A program made the translations under genes and the position numbers. Source: Camillea tinctor (Eukaryota > Ascomycota > Sordariomycetes > Xylariales > Xylariaceae). From it: 64,000 nt of DNA. Of the stretch, positions 13,437 through 23,787 are shown one piece after another. The stretch covers positions 223,640 to 287,639 of the forward strand of contig MU394108.1 in assembly GCA_022578605.1 (NCBI GenBank), given 5' to 3'. The notes below the pieces were generated by a model that ran no database searches, was not told the origin of the DNA, and saw only the letters and a program-made list of their open reading frames with translations. The stretch's first letter is position 1; each line of letters starts with the position of its first letter.

Positions 13437-13494
13437 AGATAGATAGATATTCGTACTGTTAAAGCACGGTTGAGAATTGTCTATCTATCTATCT
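13437..13494. repeat. inverted pair of GATA/TATC microsatellite arms
   Basis: A left arm of AGATAGATAGATA (13437-13449) and a right arm of TATCTATCTATCT (13482-13494) are perfect inverted repeats separated by about 32 bases, so they could form a 13-bp stem. Both arms are simple tetranucleotide repeats, so chance or slippage may explain the pair. Confidence 0.7.
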
Positions 13495-16400
13495 CGTATT
13501 CACCCCCCGCCCCCTCATCTCATCTCATCTCATATTCTCCCTCCACAACTACCACATAACCTACATACTTATAAGAAGATATAAAACATAGGTAAGGAAG
13601 TACGGCGGGGAGGTGAGAGCAAATAAAACAAGCAATTATACTGTTGGATAACAAAGAGAACGGAAGAGGATGCCGAAGGTCGTGCTCGCGAACGGGTACC
13701 TACTTACTAAATTCTTAACACCTCCCCTCCTTTTCCTTTTCTTTTTCTCTTCCTCTGCCTTCCTCTATCTACCTACGCAAGAGGTAAATGAAGTTCTCTT
13801 TAACCAATGCACGGAGAATTCGTAGTGTACCTGCATACTTAATGTCTAATGCAATATATATACCTAGGTATATATAGTCGAAACCCAGGCCACCTGCACA
13901 TACATAACCTACACATATATATACAGCTTACATGTAACACTAGGTACATCTTTTCTCTTCCTATATCGATGTGGGTGAAGGTGGTTCGTGGGATGGTTGC
14001 ATGTAAATGATTCCACTTTATTCTGAGAAAGAAAATAATAAAAAACTTGGGAACTGACAGTCAATATGGAAAGAGAAAGAGGACACTTATAATAAACTAA
14101 TATATACAGCCAGCCAGGACAGTAAAACTTTATATATATATTTTTAACATGTTTAATGGTTCACCCGACCGATGTGTAGGAGCCGGCCAAAATATTTAGT
14201 AGGTGACTTATTTACCTATTTACTTACCCAAACCTTTTGAGTTTGTTTGGTTAAAGAGCTTGCAGTAGTGGCGGGTGTAGGACCTAGGCGGCGGCATGTT
14301 GATTTATTTCTCTTTCTGGTAATTCTAGTGTAAGTATAAAGTACCTGGCGAAGTACACGGTAGTAATAATAACGTACTTCCATAGGTAGGCATGTAGCTT
14401 GGCTCTAGATTACCACGGCTTGTGCGTACCTATATACTAGACTACATACCAGACAGACTCACTACATACCTGCGTAACTTCCAACTACATACCTAGAGGA
14501 AGCACTTATCTAGATCTCATTCCACCGAACCTAATTATGGAAGAAGCTAAAGAAAAGAAGAGCTGAGGGGGTTAGCGAGGGAAGGTGTTACAAGCACCCT
14601 AAGGGTATAAATGGGGGTCAGCGAGTGGTCCAGTAGTTAAATTCACCATCATCTTTACATTTAATACATCCATTTTTCTAGAAGAAGAAGAAAAAAGAGG
14701 AGACATGTATACCTAAGGTGTATAAATCTTTTTTTATATTTAAATTAGACGTTCACCACCCGGCTTCTCATCCATTTCGGTTCGGCATAATTACTTCTAC
14801 GACTTTTGGGAGAGGGTCAGGTCGAGTTGTCGAATTGTATTGGTTGATGGGCTAGAGATAAGAGAAGAAGAAAGAGATGAAATGAAGGTCAACCCGAAAT
14901 TGGAAACCTTCTAAACTTAGAGAAGGGGAACTGGGAGGAAGAGATGGAAAATATAAATATCGCTCTCCCCCCTTCTTCCTATCTAACCTACTACTTTTTC
15001 TACCGTTTATTGTCGATAATACCGGTAACAGAAACTCGTCGGTCTTGCGCCCCTTTCTTGACCGACCAGTTCAAGTCAAAATTATCATGCCCGCTCGGTT
15101 GACACTCGGACCCCATCTGATGGAAGATGGGATGATAAGGGGATAGCGGCGTCTATTTTTTGCTTTTTCTTTTATCATATTTCCGAACCCTCTCCCGATC
15201 CATTTCATCTGCCCCCCTGAGAGCGTCGAAGAGACAAGATCTGATCTGGACCCAAAAGTTGCTGGACGCTTGTTACCGGCAGAATCGAGACGCTTGCTTT
15301 CTGATCTGCCTGCCTGTTAATTTGCAGTGATAACACTATATCAACGTTGGGCCAGATCTATTTCTCGAACCTGGAATGTGATCATGGGATTGCTGGGTAG
15401 GTACTGTTTAAGGTGTCTCGATGGTTGGATACATGAGATAACCTGTAAGGCTGCAGGCGTCTTATACTAGGACATGCAAACAAACCTAGTTTTTGTCTCT
15501 AATCCCCTCTTGGAGATATAAAGTTCCCCAAAGACGCCCTAGAGGTTATGCATATCTACATTTCAAGTTGTTGAGATGAATTTATTGCGCTCATTGGGTG
15601 ATCAGAGGTGACCATGATAATGGCAGTGGTGACGATGGTGCAAATATACACACATATACACACTGAAAGAAAAGTCTCGAATCAAAATAAAAGATACCCC
15701 GGATAGGTAGGTATAATACTAATAACATGGGTATAATAGTTTATATCTTGGTTTGGTTTGTTTATTTATTTTTTCTCTCCTTTTTTTTTCTTTTTGACCC
15801 ATGAGGACTATTTACTTTGATTCACCGCAATTGAGTTGAGGTCATGTGTCTTGTTTGTATAACCAAAGCCAGCACAGAAAAAGGAGACTATTGTTCTTTT
15901 TTTTTTTAATGACAATACGTTTTGGAGCATTCGACCGACGAGGAAACAATCGATAACCAAAAGCGCATATCATTGGCTTATAGCACGACGAATTAGTGGT
16001 CAAATCTGTCTAGAACCCTCCCCTATTTAGGTTAGGTTTCTGCATGATGTGCCGTGCGTTAGGTAAGTACAATAATTAGGTTACTACGTAGGTTTTAGTG
16101 TACTGGCATTGGCTGGCCTTTTGGCCCTATGAGATCAGGCTGTCCAGTAACAGCAACCGCCATAGCTACAAGCAATTACCTAGTACAACACACACACAAC
16201 TACAACCACCGACCGACCGACACAGACCAGACCTAGCTGACAACTAAGTTTGAGCTCGGACTTAAGACCAGCAAGTTATAACTTTGAGCCTAGCTGCCTA
16301 GGAATGAGAAGCTAACTGAGCAGGTAACCGGACTAACCCGAACTAGCACTAGTAATAGCACCATTTTTTGTTCCTGACATAGTACGTACTTTACTTACCT

Positions 16401-16680
16401 AACCTTAGAGAGGCATCGGCATCTTTTCCTCACCTTGGACTTTTTTTTTCTTTTACAACATTCACACATTGACATATGCACACATTCTCTTGTATCAACC
16501 ATCAGACCTGTCATTGTTGTGCTGCACTGCCAAGTGCCCATTTCACCCATTCTCTACTATTCAATCTTTATATTTTTGACTTTTTTATATGCGGATGGTA
16601 GTGGTTTGATAGCATTGGAGAGCATTGGAAAGCATCGAGTCGGAACGAATCCCTGGCAACATTGTGAAGTTTGGCCATTC

Positions 16681-16748
16681 ACACCATACACACACCATAC
16701 ACACCATACACACACCATACACACCATACATACACCATACATACACCA
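16681..16748. repeat. ACACCATAC tandem repeat upstream of the Whi5-like gene
   Basis: About 68 bases made of repeated ACACCATAC / CACACCATAC units with small variations. It lies about 210 bp before the Whi5-like start codon, so it is in the promoter or 5' UTR. Confidence 0.85.
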
Positions 16749-16959
16749 CCAACAAGCGCCGGGCAACTAAATCAAAAAACCATCCAATCACTCTCCCTTT
16801 CCCTCTCCACACACTCCCTTCCTCCGACAATTACTTGACCCTTCCCTTCGACCCTATTCATTAGAAAAGAGGAACCAGGACCAGAGAAGGAGGAGAATAA
16901 TAAGAAAGAGGGTCAAAGGGAGAGAAGAAACCAAAAAAAAAAAAAGAAAAAAAAGAAAC

Positions 16960-18160
16960 ATGCAAACGGGGAATATGTCGTCGCCCTTAAAAAAGCAGCC
17001 AGAAGCGGTAGCTGACAAAGTCCTCAAGCGGGTCGAAGTGAGCAAGGTATGTTTTTTATATTATATTACAATGATAAAGAAAACGAAAACGAAAAACAGC
17101 AACAGAAACAAAGTGGAAACTAAACAATTATTGCTTTGGGGGGGATTTATAGATTGCTCGTCGTTTACAGGGCCGTCTTGCCCTTGCACAGTTCAAGACC
17201 AAACATGGCTGGGAAGACTTGACTCTCGACACACTGGAACCCAAGATGGAGGAAGAGATGAAACGAAAACGCATCTACGAAGGCGATGTGCTGTCCGACT
17301 CGTCCTCCAGCACCTCGGAGCTCCCATACCCTACCACCAAGACCCTCATGAGCTCGCCGCTCAAGGCACCCCTTTTTTCCGATGCTGTCGGATCCAGCAA
17401 TGGCAGTTCGGGCCATCGTAAGCGCACTTACATGGGTTCCTTCGATCCCGAGGCCGCCCTGTCCAGCCCGACCAAGCGATACCGAACCTCTCCTACCGCC
17501 CACAAGTCCTTTCAGTCCGCCCATGTCTCGTGGAGAGCCCCTCGCCAGCTGATGCACTCGTCGCCCATGAAGCAGCGGAGACAGCAGCACTTCACCACCT
17601 CCACCGGCCCCGATGTCTCCTTTTTCCAGGGGTCCCGCCGGCCCTCGGTGGATCTGACCACCTCTAATTTTGCCGCAACTTCCGACGAGGATGACGATTT
17701 CTTCCCAGCCCACTCCTTCAAGCTCGACCACAACCGCTCCTCGCCTCCTCGCACGCCCCCCATGGCCAGGAGAGGGGGTAGCCGTCGCAACAAGGACAAG
17801 GGCATGCCCAATGGTCACAAGTCGGGTGAGGAGGGGGCTGACCTGCTGCTCTACCTGGCCGCATCTCCCTCCCCTGCCGTACCAGCCTCGCGGACGCGGA
17901 TGGAGCCTCCGTCGACGCCTCCCCCCCGCAAAGATTATGCGCTGCCTTCCTCGATGATGACCACCCCGGGCGGGGGCAACCTCTTCCCCTCGACCCCAGG
18001 TCAGCCCTTCGACTTTGCCGACTTTGTGAACATCACACCGAGCCCGGCCCAGAAGCCGTGGAAAACACCTCTGGCCCTATCTACGGCCAAGACACCTACC
18101 GCTAAGACGCCCATGAGCGTAGCTAGACGACGATTGACGTTTGACGAGCCGATACCCTAA
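16960..18160 (+). CDS. Whi5/Nrm1-like G1/S transcriptional repressor
   Basis: Two exons, 16960-17046 and 17153-18160, give 364 aa. An alternative acceptor at 17170 would drop six residues; 17153 is preferred because it yields the full motif IARRLQGRLALAQFKTKHGW (about residues 30-49). This resembles the GTB motif by which yeast Whi5 and Nrm1 contact the SBF/MBF factors (PF08528). The remainder is disordered, Ser/Thr/Pro-rich and holds many SP/TP sites (for example LMSSPLKAP, TPSPAQKPW), as expected of a CDK-regulated repressor. Short segments LLLYLAASPSPAVP and DFADFVNITPSP look like conserved linear motifs. No other domain is seen. Family knowledge would make it a brake on G1/S transcription relieved by CDK phosphorylation; the specific role here is inferred. 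The ATG at 16975 (MSSPLKK) is an alternative start. Confidence 0.78.
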
Positions 18161-21100
18161 AGGAAAAAAAGAATGATTTTACGCCCCTATTACTACTGCC
18201 ACTACATTTTAGGTAGTCGGAAAAAAAATTGAACGAACGAGTCTACATATCATACACTCTCCCTCCCCTTCTCTCTCCCTTTCTTCACTATCACTCACCG
18301 GGGGGGGGGGGGGGGGCGCGGCGGCGGGCGGGGGGGGGGGGGGGGGGGGGGGGTGTGGNNNNNNNNNNTCGAAAAAAAAAAAAAACCCACCCCCCCCCCT
18401 CCCCACCACCTTATCAACTAACAACCCCCCCCCCCCCCCCCCCCCCCCCCTTTTTTTTTTTTTCTTCCTGGATCGGCATATAATTGTATACATGAGAAAA
18501 ACAAAATACCAAATACCCCCTTTTTCTCCTCACACCCACCCAACCCTTTTTTACGGTTTTTGTAGGCTTGGTTTTTTTTCTTTTTTTTCTTCACTACTCT
18601 ACTTTAGGGGGGTTTCTTTTTGTAATCACTTTACTACCCCTTTTGGTTGGGTTTGTTTCGTTTCTTTTATTTTTCTACGATACGGACGGAGGTTGATGAA
18701 CGACGAAGAAGCAACAAGAAAGAATTAGCAACGAAGGAAAAGAATGGGAAAGAAGACACACACCAAAGATGGATGACCGGGACATAGGATGAACAGGGAT
18801 GGAATGGATTTGGATTGCACTGGACTGGATGGGGATTGACTTTTGGTAGTTTGACCCACGCAGACACGTTTTTTTCTTTTTATTTTTTATTTTATCACCC
18901 CCTTCTTTTTTTTTATACCGTTGTTTCAGAACTATCTATGAATGAGGCAAGGGAGGGGGGAGGAGGGAATAGGAGGAGAAAGGGGGGGGAGTTAACTAGG
19001 TTAAGAGAAGAGAGAGATCAAGAAAGAAGTTAAAGAAAGAAAGAAAGCAAATTCTCGGGATACTTGATAACTATTACTATTATTATTATCATTATAATTT
19101 TTTTTTTCTCTTTTTGCATCGCAGTGAAAATTTTGGTCATGGCGTTTTATTATTGGGGGGTTTTTTTTTTGATCTAGTTTCTTGCACTTGCGTTTTATTT
19201 ATTGTTATTATTATCTGACTGGAAAAGAAAAAGTCGGGGATTTTAGCTATACGATGAAACCTCTTTTTATTTACACCATTATCTTTCTTTGGTTCTCTTC
19301 TGGATTTTGTGTTCTTTTTGCGGAATACCCCCCGGGAAAGAAAGAAATGGATGGATGGATGGATGGACAGCTTGGTGGGATGGGAGAGGAGAGGGAAGAG
19401 GAAAGGGGAATGAATGTACCCGCAAAAACTTTGTTGATGCTTTTGCGGGCAGCTGATGTTGATGTTGATGTTAGACAATTCGACGTGGTTAGTTCGTGAT
19501 GATTGGTGGTGGTGATGATGGTGGATGAGCTATTACTCGTCGCTGCCTTGAGAGTTGATAGCAGAAGGGGGAGGGGAGGGGGTTAAGACGAATAACATAA
19601 AAGAAAAGCAAGAAAAAAGAAAACCAAAAGAATTGTCTCACCCAAACCCTAACCCAATACAATTCAACATCACAACACCCATACAATACAGCCAGCCCCG
19701 TTTCCAAATCTCCAATGGGCTTTATACAAACCCATCTAACCTAGGTCAGGCCAGGTATGGGTGTGTACCGTGATAGATAGGCATCAGCGTATTATACTAT
19801 AATAAGCCTGGGTTATATTATAGTTCATGAAATCGAATCGGAAGAATTAGAGCATAGAATAGCAAAACAAAGCAGGAAAGCAGCCTAATATGGACTCATA
19901 CCAGCTATCTTACGTTAATATTTACCTACTTGGACTTATTCCCTCTCCTCTATGTGGTGGGTGGGGGCCGTTCTGTCTGCCTAGGTTAGATAGATAGGTA
20001 GGGAGGGAGGCTGGTTATAACAAGTTTAGTTCAACCGGTCGGTTTCGAGTTGGTTTGGATAGCAGATGAGGAGGGAAAGGAGAGAGAGAGAGAGAAGGCA
20101 TAAAGCCAGTAATAGGCAGAATAAGAGAGGGCAAAAGGGGTTTATTGTACCTGCAACCTAGGGAACCTAGGTAGGTATCTAGGTTAAGGTATGCAGCTTT
20201 TTGAAGGTAAGACGTAGACAGATAGTAGGAACGTAATGCTTCGATTTTCGGTTTGGATTCTTTGGATTCCAATTTGGCGATGTCTGGTTCTGTTCCTATC
20301 TTATTAAAATATATGTAGACCTTAAAAACTGCCTTAATTATATACCTAGGTAGGTAAGTAGATGGAAACTACTTAACATATCACACCAACTCTCAGGTTT
20401 CTTACCCCCCTTTGCCTTATTTTCAATATTCAAATATCGAATTCAAATTTCAGTTTATAAACGCTTTCTTTTTATATTCTTTAGCCTAGCTAGATAAGGG
20501 GAGTTGTTAAGCAGGTCTATTTTCCCCCGCTTAACCCCGCTACTCGCTCTCAGAGGAGGGAGGAGATAGAATATCTCGTCGTGTATAAAATATTCCCATC
20601 TATCATCGTACATACACAACATACATAAGATATATGATGCCACAAGTTCTTCTCGCTCTTTATTTCAGTGTTTCTCTTTTTTTTTTTAATTCGTCCCCGT
20701 CCCCCCCCATACCTTCTTGTTTCATTTACACCTCCTTTCCTCTTCGACACGAAACTAAACAATAAAAACTATCAAACTCTTTCTCTCCATAAAGCAAAAA
20801 TCAAAAACAATTAAATCAGAACAGAAACAAACAAAACCCCTCTCTAATCCCTTCTCCTTAACACCCTCCTTTTCCATTCCTCCTTTTTCTTCCTATCCTT
20901 CCTATCTATCCATCGAAGGGGTGAAAGGGGAATGAGAGAGAGGTATATGTTTATGTGGTATCATAAGTGAATGTGAGATGTTGAACAAGATAAAAATCAA
21001 ACAAAAACAGAAACAAGGTATCTCGAACAAGATGATGATGATGATAATGATAAAAGAAAGGAAATATGTCCATCATTCGTTTCAATCGACTGTCTCAACT

Positions 21101-21357
21101 GTCAACCCACTCGTTCGCTCCCCTCTTCTTCTGCTCAACATGTAAATGCTACAAGACAAAAACGAGTTTTTCCCTAGTGAGAAAATAAAGACAAACGCCG
21201 GGCAAAACTCTGTCTCTGCCATGTATGCTTATGTTTTTTCAACAACCGTTAAAACGAGAAAGGAAAATCAAGTCCGTAATCTCATCATTTGTTTTCTTTT
21301 TGCTTTTTTGTAGAAGGAAATAGATTCCTAGAGAGGATATGGGATAGGGCCCCTTAT
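18161..21357. other. 3.2 kb convergent intergenic region with assembly gap
   Basis: Between the Whi5-like gene (+) and the membrane-protein gene (-). It holds long G, C, A and T homopolymers and the N gap at 18359-18368, a GATG/GGAT repeat (19349-19366) and one exact TACCTAGGTA palindrome (20343-20352). Frames are short and low-complexity; no gene is supported. Confidence 0.55.
18359..18368. other. assembly gap (10 N)
   Basis: Ten unresolved bases. On the left they follow G-rich homopolymers (18301-18358); on the right come a poly-A run, C runs and a 26-base C run (18425-18450) followed by a T run. The gap length is probably nominal, and local homopolymer lengths should not be trusted. Confidence 0.98.
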
Positions 21358-23787
21358 TTATAGAGCTTTCCCGACACTCCCCTGACTCCCTCCGCTCCTC
21401 GTTCTCGTGATATTGTTATTACCACCGCTAGTGCTTGCGCTTGCACGATTCCACGCCCTGGACCCCGACGACCCAGGCCCTACATCTGGGCCCGGATCGC
21501 TCCAGTCATCACCTATACTGCTGACCCCGCTCGAGTACCTCGACGAGTAGCTCTCAGCGCGTACATGCGTGCGACCGGGGGTTTGTGGCCCAGGTCCGGA
21601 CATAGATGGGTCCTCAACGAACCCACGACTACCCCTGCGGCTCCTCTTGCTCGCTCCGCTCGCATTCCGCGAGACGATGACGGCTGCCGTGCCGGCTGCT
21701 CCAACCCGCAATAGCTCCGGCCTGTCGAGGTCGAATGGATCCGAGCGGAACTTATTACGCCGTGTCTCGAACGACTCGACGCTTGCGCCTGACTCACGGT
21801 AGTATATAGCCCCGCTGCTACGGTTCGATGTCACCGAGACACGAGGCGGCCCGCGGCTACCTGCACCACCTGCTGCGCTGACGCTGTGGCCACGCGAATG
21901 CCGGATGTTCTGAACATAGGTAGTCGGGCCGTTGGACATCCTCGCAGCTGCTGCAGTAGGTCCCGCGATAGCATTAGCGTCAGAGAAAGGATTGTTGGCG
22001 CCCGAGGTCACCAAGGGTGCTACTCTAGCTGAATTGCGCGGTATAGCGTTAGAGTCGGAAAAGGGGTCGATGTCGTCGAAGCTCAGGCCTAGGCCACCAA
22101 GAAAGTGCTCATTGCCCACTGAAACCGAACGCCGCCGGCTGGGATCATTGTTCGCACCACTCGGGCCCCCTTCCTGAGTAGCTCTATCTTGGCTCAAAAG
22201 GGTGAGGAAGTCGGGCTGCGATCCGATCCTGGTTGACTTGCCCTCTTTCATGCTACGCGTCACTGCGAATGGGTCGTTATCGTTCCGGTTGCTCTTCGGT
22301 TCGCTCTTCAGCCGCCAATTCATATTGGCATCCTCCGTGAGCCGGCCCCACCAGTCCACGAAGCGGTCCTTAGTTGTGGGAGGAGCATCATTGGGGGTTT
22401 CGTTCCTCGAAGCAGATCGACTTTCCGGAGTGTCCAGGGGGCCAAACTGCGAGTTACCTCGGTTGAGGTTGACGCTGGGACTCGGGCTACGGTCTACAAA
22501 TCCGTTGACCCGCCCGCGTAAACGCTGGTAGTTGTAGCTCACCATCGCTCTCAGCTTCTGGGGAAGGGGGGTCGGTCCTAGAGATGTCCGGCTGATTATG
22601 TACTGGTCGTCTCTCTCTTTGCTGCCATAGGGGAGATCAACAGTGAGTGGCGTCAATAGAGAGCTCCTTCGGTTTTTCTTCGCTCGCTTCCGCCAGAACC
22701 ATATCAAGAATGCTATCAGTGAGATAGCCACTATACCCCCAACCACACCACTAGCTATGGCGACTGTCGTTTCGTTGCTGATCCCCATACCCGTAGCTGC
22801 CTTCTGACTCGAGTCTGGCAACCCTGCCCCTGTGGCCTGCGACTCAAGAGGCGTGCCATTGCTTGTCGTTGCTGTCGTTGCCTCGGCCGCTGTCGCTGTT
22901 GTTGCAGCGGCACCTGCTTCGGTGCCTTCCCTTGATTGGGTTGATGCGCCTGATTGTGCGTCCGACGTTAGCGTCGATGCTACTATGTTATCAGTCTGCG
23001 TAGCCGTTGCAAGCACTCCTGTTGTTTCTGATATAGTTTCTGAATCTGAGGGAAGTGAGGTGGGTAATGAAGTTTCTGCGGATTGGAGAGCACCATCTAT
23101 GGTAGGAGAAGGAGAAGTGGGATTGGAAGTAGAAGTGGACGTGTCTATGGCTGTGTCTGTAGGTGTATCTGCAGGTGTATCGGCAGATGTATCTACAGGT
23201 ATGTTTGCAGTGTCTATGGATGGGGATATGTCAGATGTGGTTGTAGGTATAGATGTAGACGTAGGTGTAGGTACTGATGCTGCGGGAGTAGATGTGGTGG
23301 AAGGGGAGGGAGAGGGAGAAGGAGATGGGGTCTCAGGCACAGGAAAGGGAGCATTGATAATCGCTGGATTTTGGAATGCTTGCGAGGGAGAGGCTACGCT
23401 TGACACAACATTCTGAAGAGAAGTGGAGCTCGTCGTACTAGTTGTAGTCTCTTGAGTGACTGAACTGGTAGCTTCGCTTAAGGCTGGATTAGCCACAGGC
23501 GGCGGCGGCGATGATGGTAACGCGGGAGCTACATTCGTAGGCGCCACCGATGCCGCCGCCGATGTCGATAGTTCTATCGATGTCGACGTCGAAGTCGAAC
23601 TAGAACTTGAACTTGAACTCGATATCGAAATAGAGGTAGAAGTAGATGTTGAACTTGACGATATAGACGCTGAAGTCGCCGCTACTGATGCAGACGTCGT
23701 CGATTGCCCGCCAACCACGTTGTTCGCCCTCGGCACTGCCGTACATTTCTTGCCATTGATAGTCGTAGTCGAAAAGGTGTCCGCCAT
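21358..23787 (-). CDS. Ser/Thr-rich single-pass membrane protein, Mid2/Wsc-like architecture
   Basis: Intronless frame of 809 aa. Residues ~30-340 are extremely Ser/Thr-rich with short simple repeats (SSSTSTSTS, ADTPADTPTDT), as in heavily O-mannosylated fungal surface proteins. One strong membrane helix follows at about 342-365 (ASGVVGGIVAISLIAFLIWF), then a basic stop-transfer patch RKRAKKNRR. The ~440-residue C-terminal part is presumably cytosolic, Ser/Gly/Arg-rich, with repeated blocks such as NPFSDANAI and DPFSDSNAI. The layout resembles cell-wall stress sensors (Mid2, Mtl1, Wsc) but I see no WSC cysteine domain, and the N-terminus (MADTFSTTTINGKKC) is not a classical signal peptide; the helix may act as a signal-anchor, or an upstream exon may be missing. 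Function in wall sensing is inferred from architecture only. Confidence 0.8.
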   Translation of the reverse strand: MADTFSTTTINGKKCTAVPRANNVVGGQSTTSASVAATSASISSSSTSTSTSISISSSSSSSSSTSTSTSIELSTSAAASVAPTNVAPALPSSPPPPVANPALSEATSSVTQETTTSTTSSTSLQNVVSSVASPSQAFQNPAIINAPFPVPETPSPSPSPSPSTTSTPAASVPTPTSTSIPTTTSDISPSIDTANIPVDTSADTPADTPTDTAIDTSTSTSNPTSPSPTIDGALQSAETSLPTSLPSDSETISETTGVLATATQTDNIVASTLTSDAQSGASTQSREGTEAGAAATTATAAEATTATTSNGTPLESQATGAGLPDSSQKAATGMGISNETTVAIASGVVGGIVAISLIAFLIWFWRKRAKKNRRSSLLTPLTVDLPYGSKERDDQYIISRTSLGPTPLPQKLRAMVSYNYQRLRGRVNGFVDRSPSPSVNLNRGNSQFGPLDTPESRSASRNETPNDAPPTTKDRFVDWWGRLTEDANMNWRLKSEPKSNRNDNDPFAVTRSMKEGKSTRIGSQPDFLTLLSQDRATQEGGPSGANNDPSRRRSVSVGNEHFLGGLGLSFDDIDPFSDSNAIPRNSARVAPLVTSGANNPFSDANAIAGPTAAAARMSNGPTTYVQNIRHSRGHSVSAAGGAGSRGPPRVSVTSNRSSGAIYYRESGASVESFETRRNKFRSDPFDLDRPELLRVGAAGTAAVIVSRNASGASKRSRRGSRGFVEDPSMSGPGPQTPGRTHVRAESYSSRYSSGVSSIGDDWSDPGPDVGPGSSGSRAWNRASASTSGGNNNITRTRSGGSQGSVGKAL

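Larger units (their letters stand above)
9769..16959. other. 7.2 kb gene-free stretch between divergent genes
   Basis: Divergent interval between the metalloprotease (-) and the Whi5-like gene (+). Frames are short and full of stops, with no conserved-looking exons. It contains many poly-A/T and CT tracts (e.g. 10437-10494), TAGG/ACCT-type repeats and two exact TACCTAGGTA palindromes (11714 and 13861). No tRNA B-box with a matching A-box was recognised by eye. Long 5' UTRs, UTR introns or noncoding RNAs could be hidden here. Confidence 0.55.
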
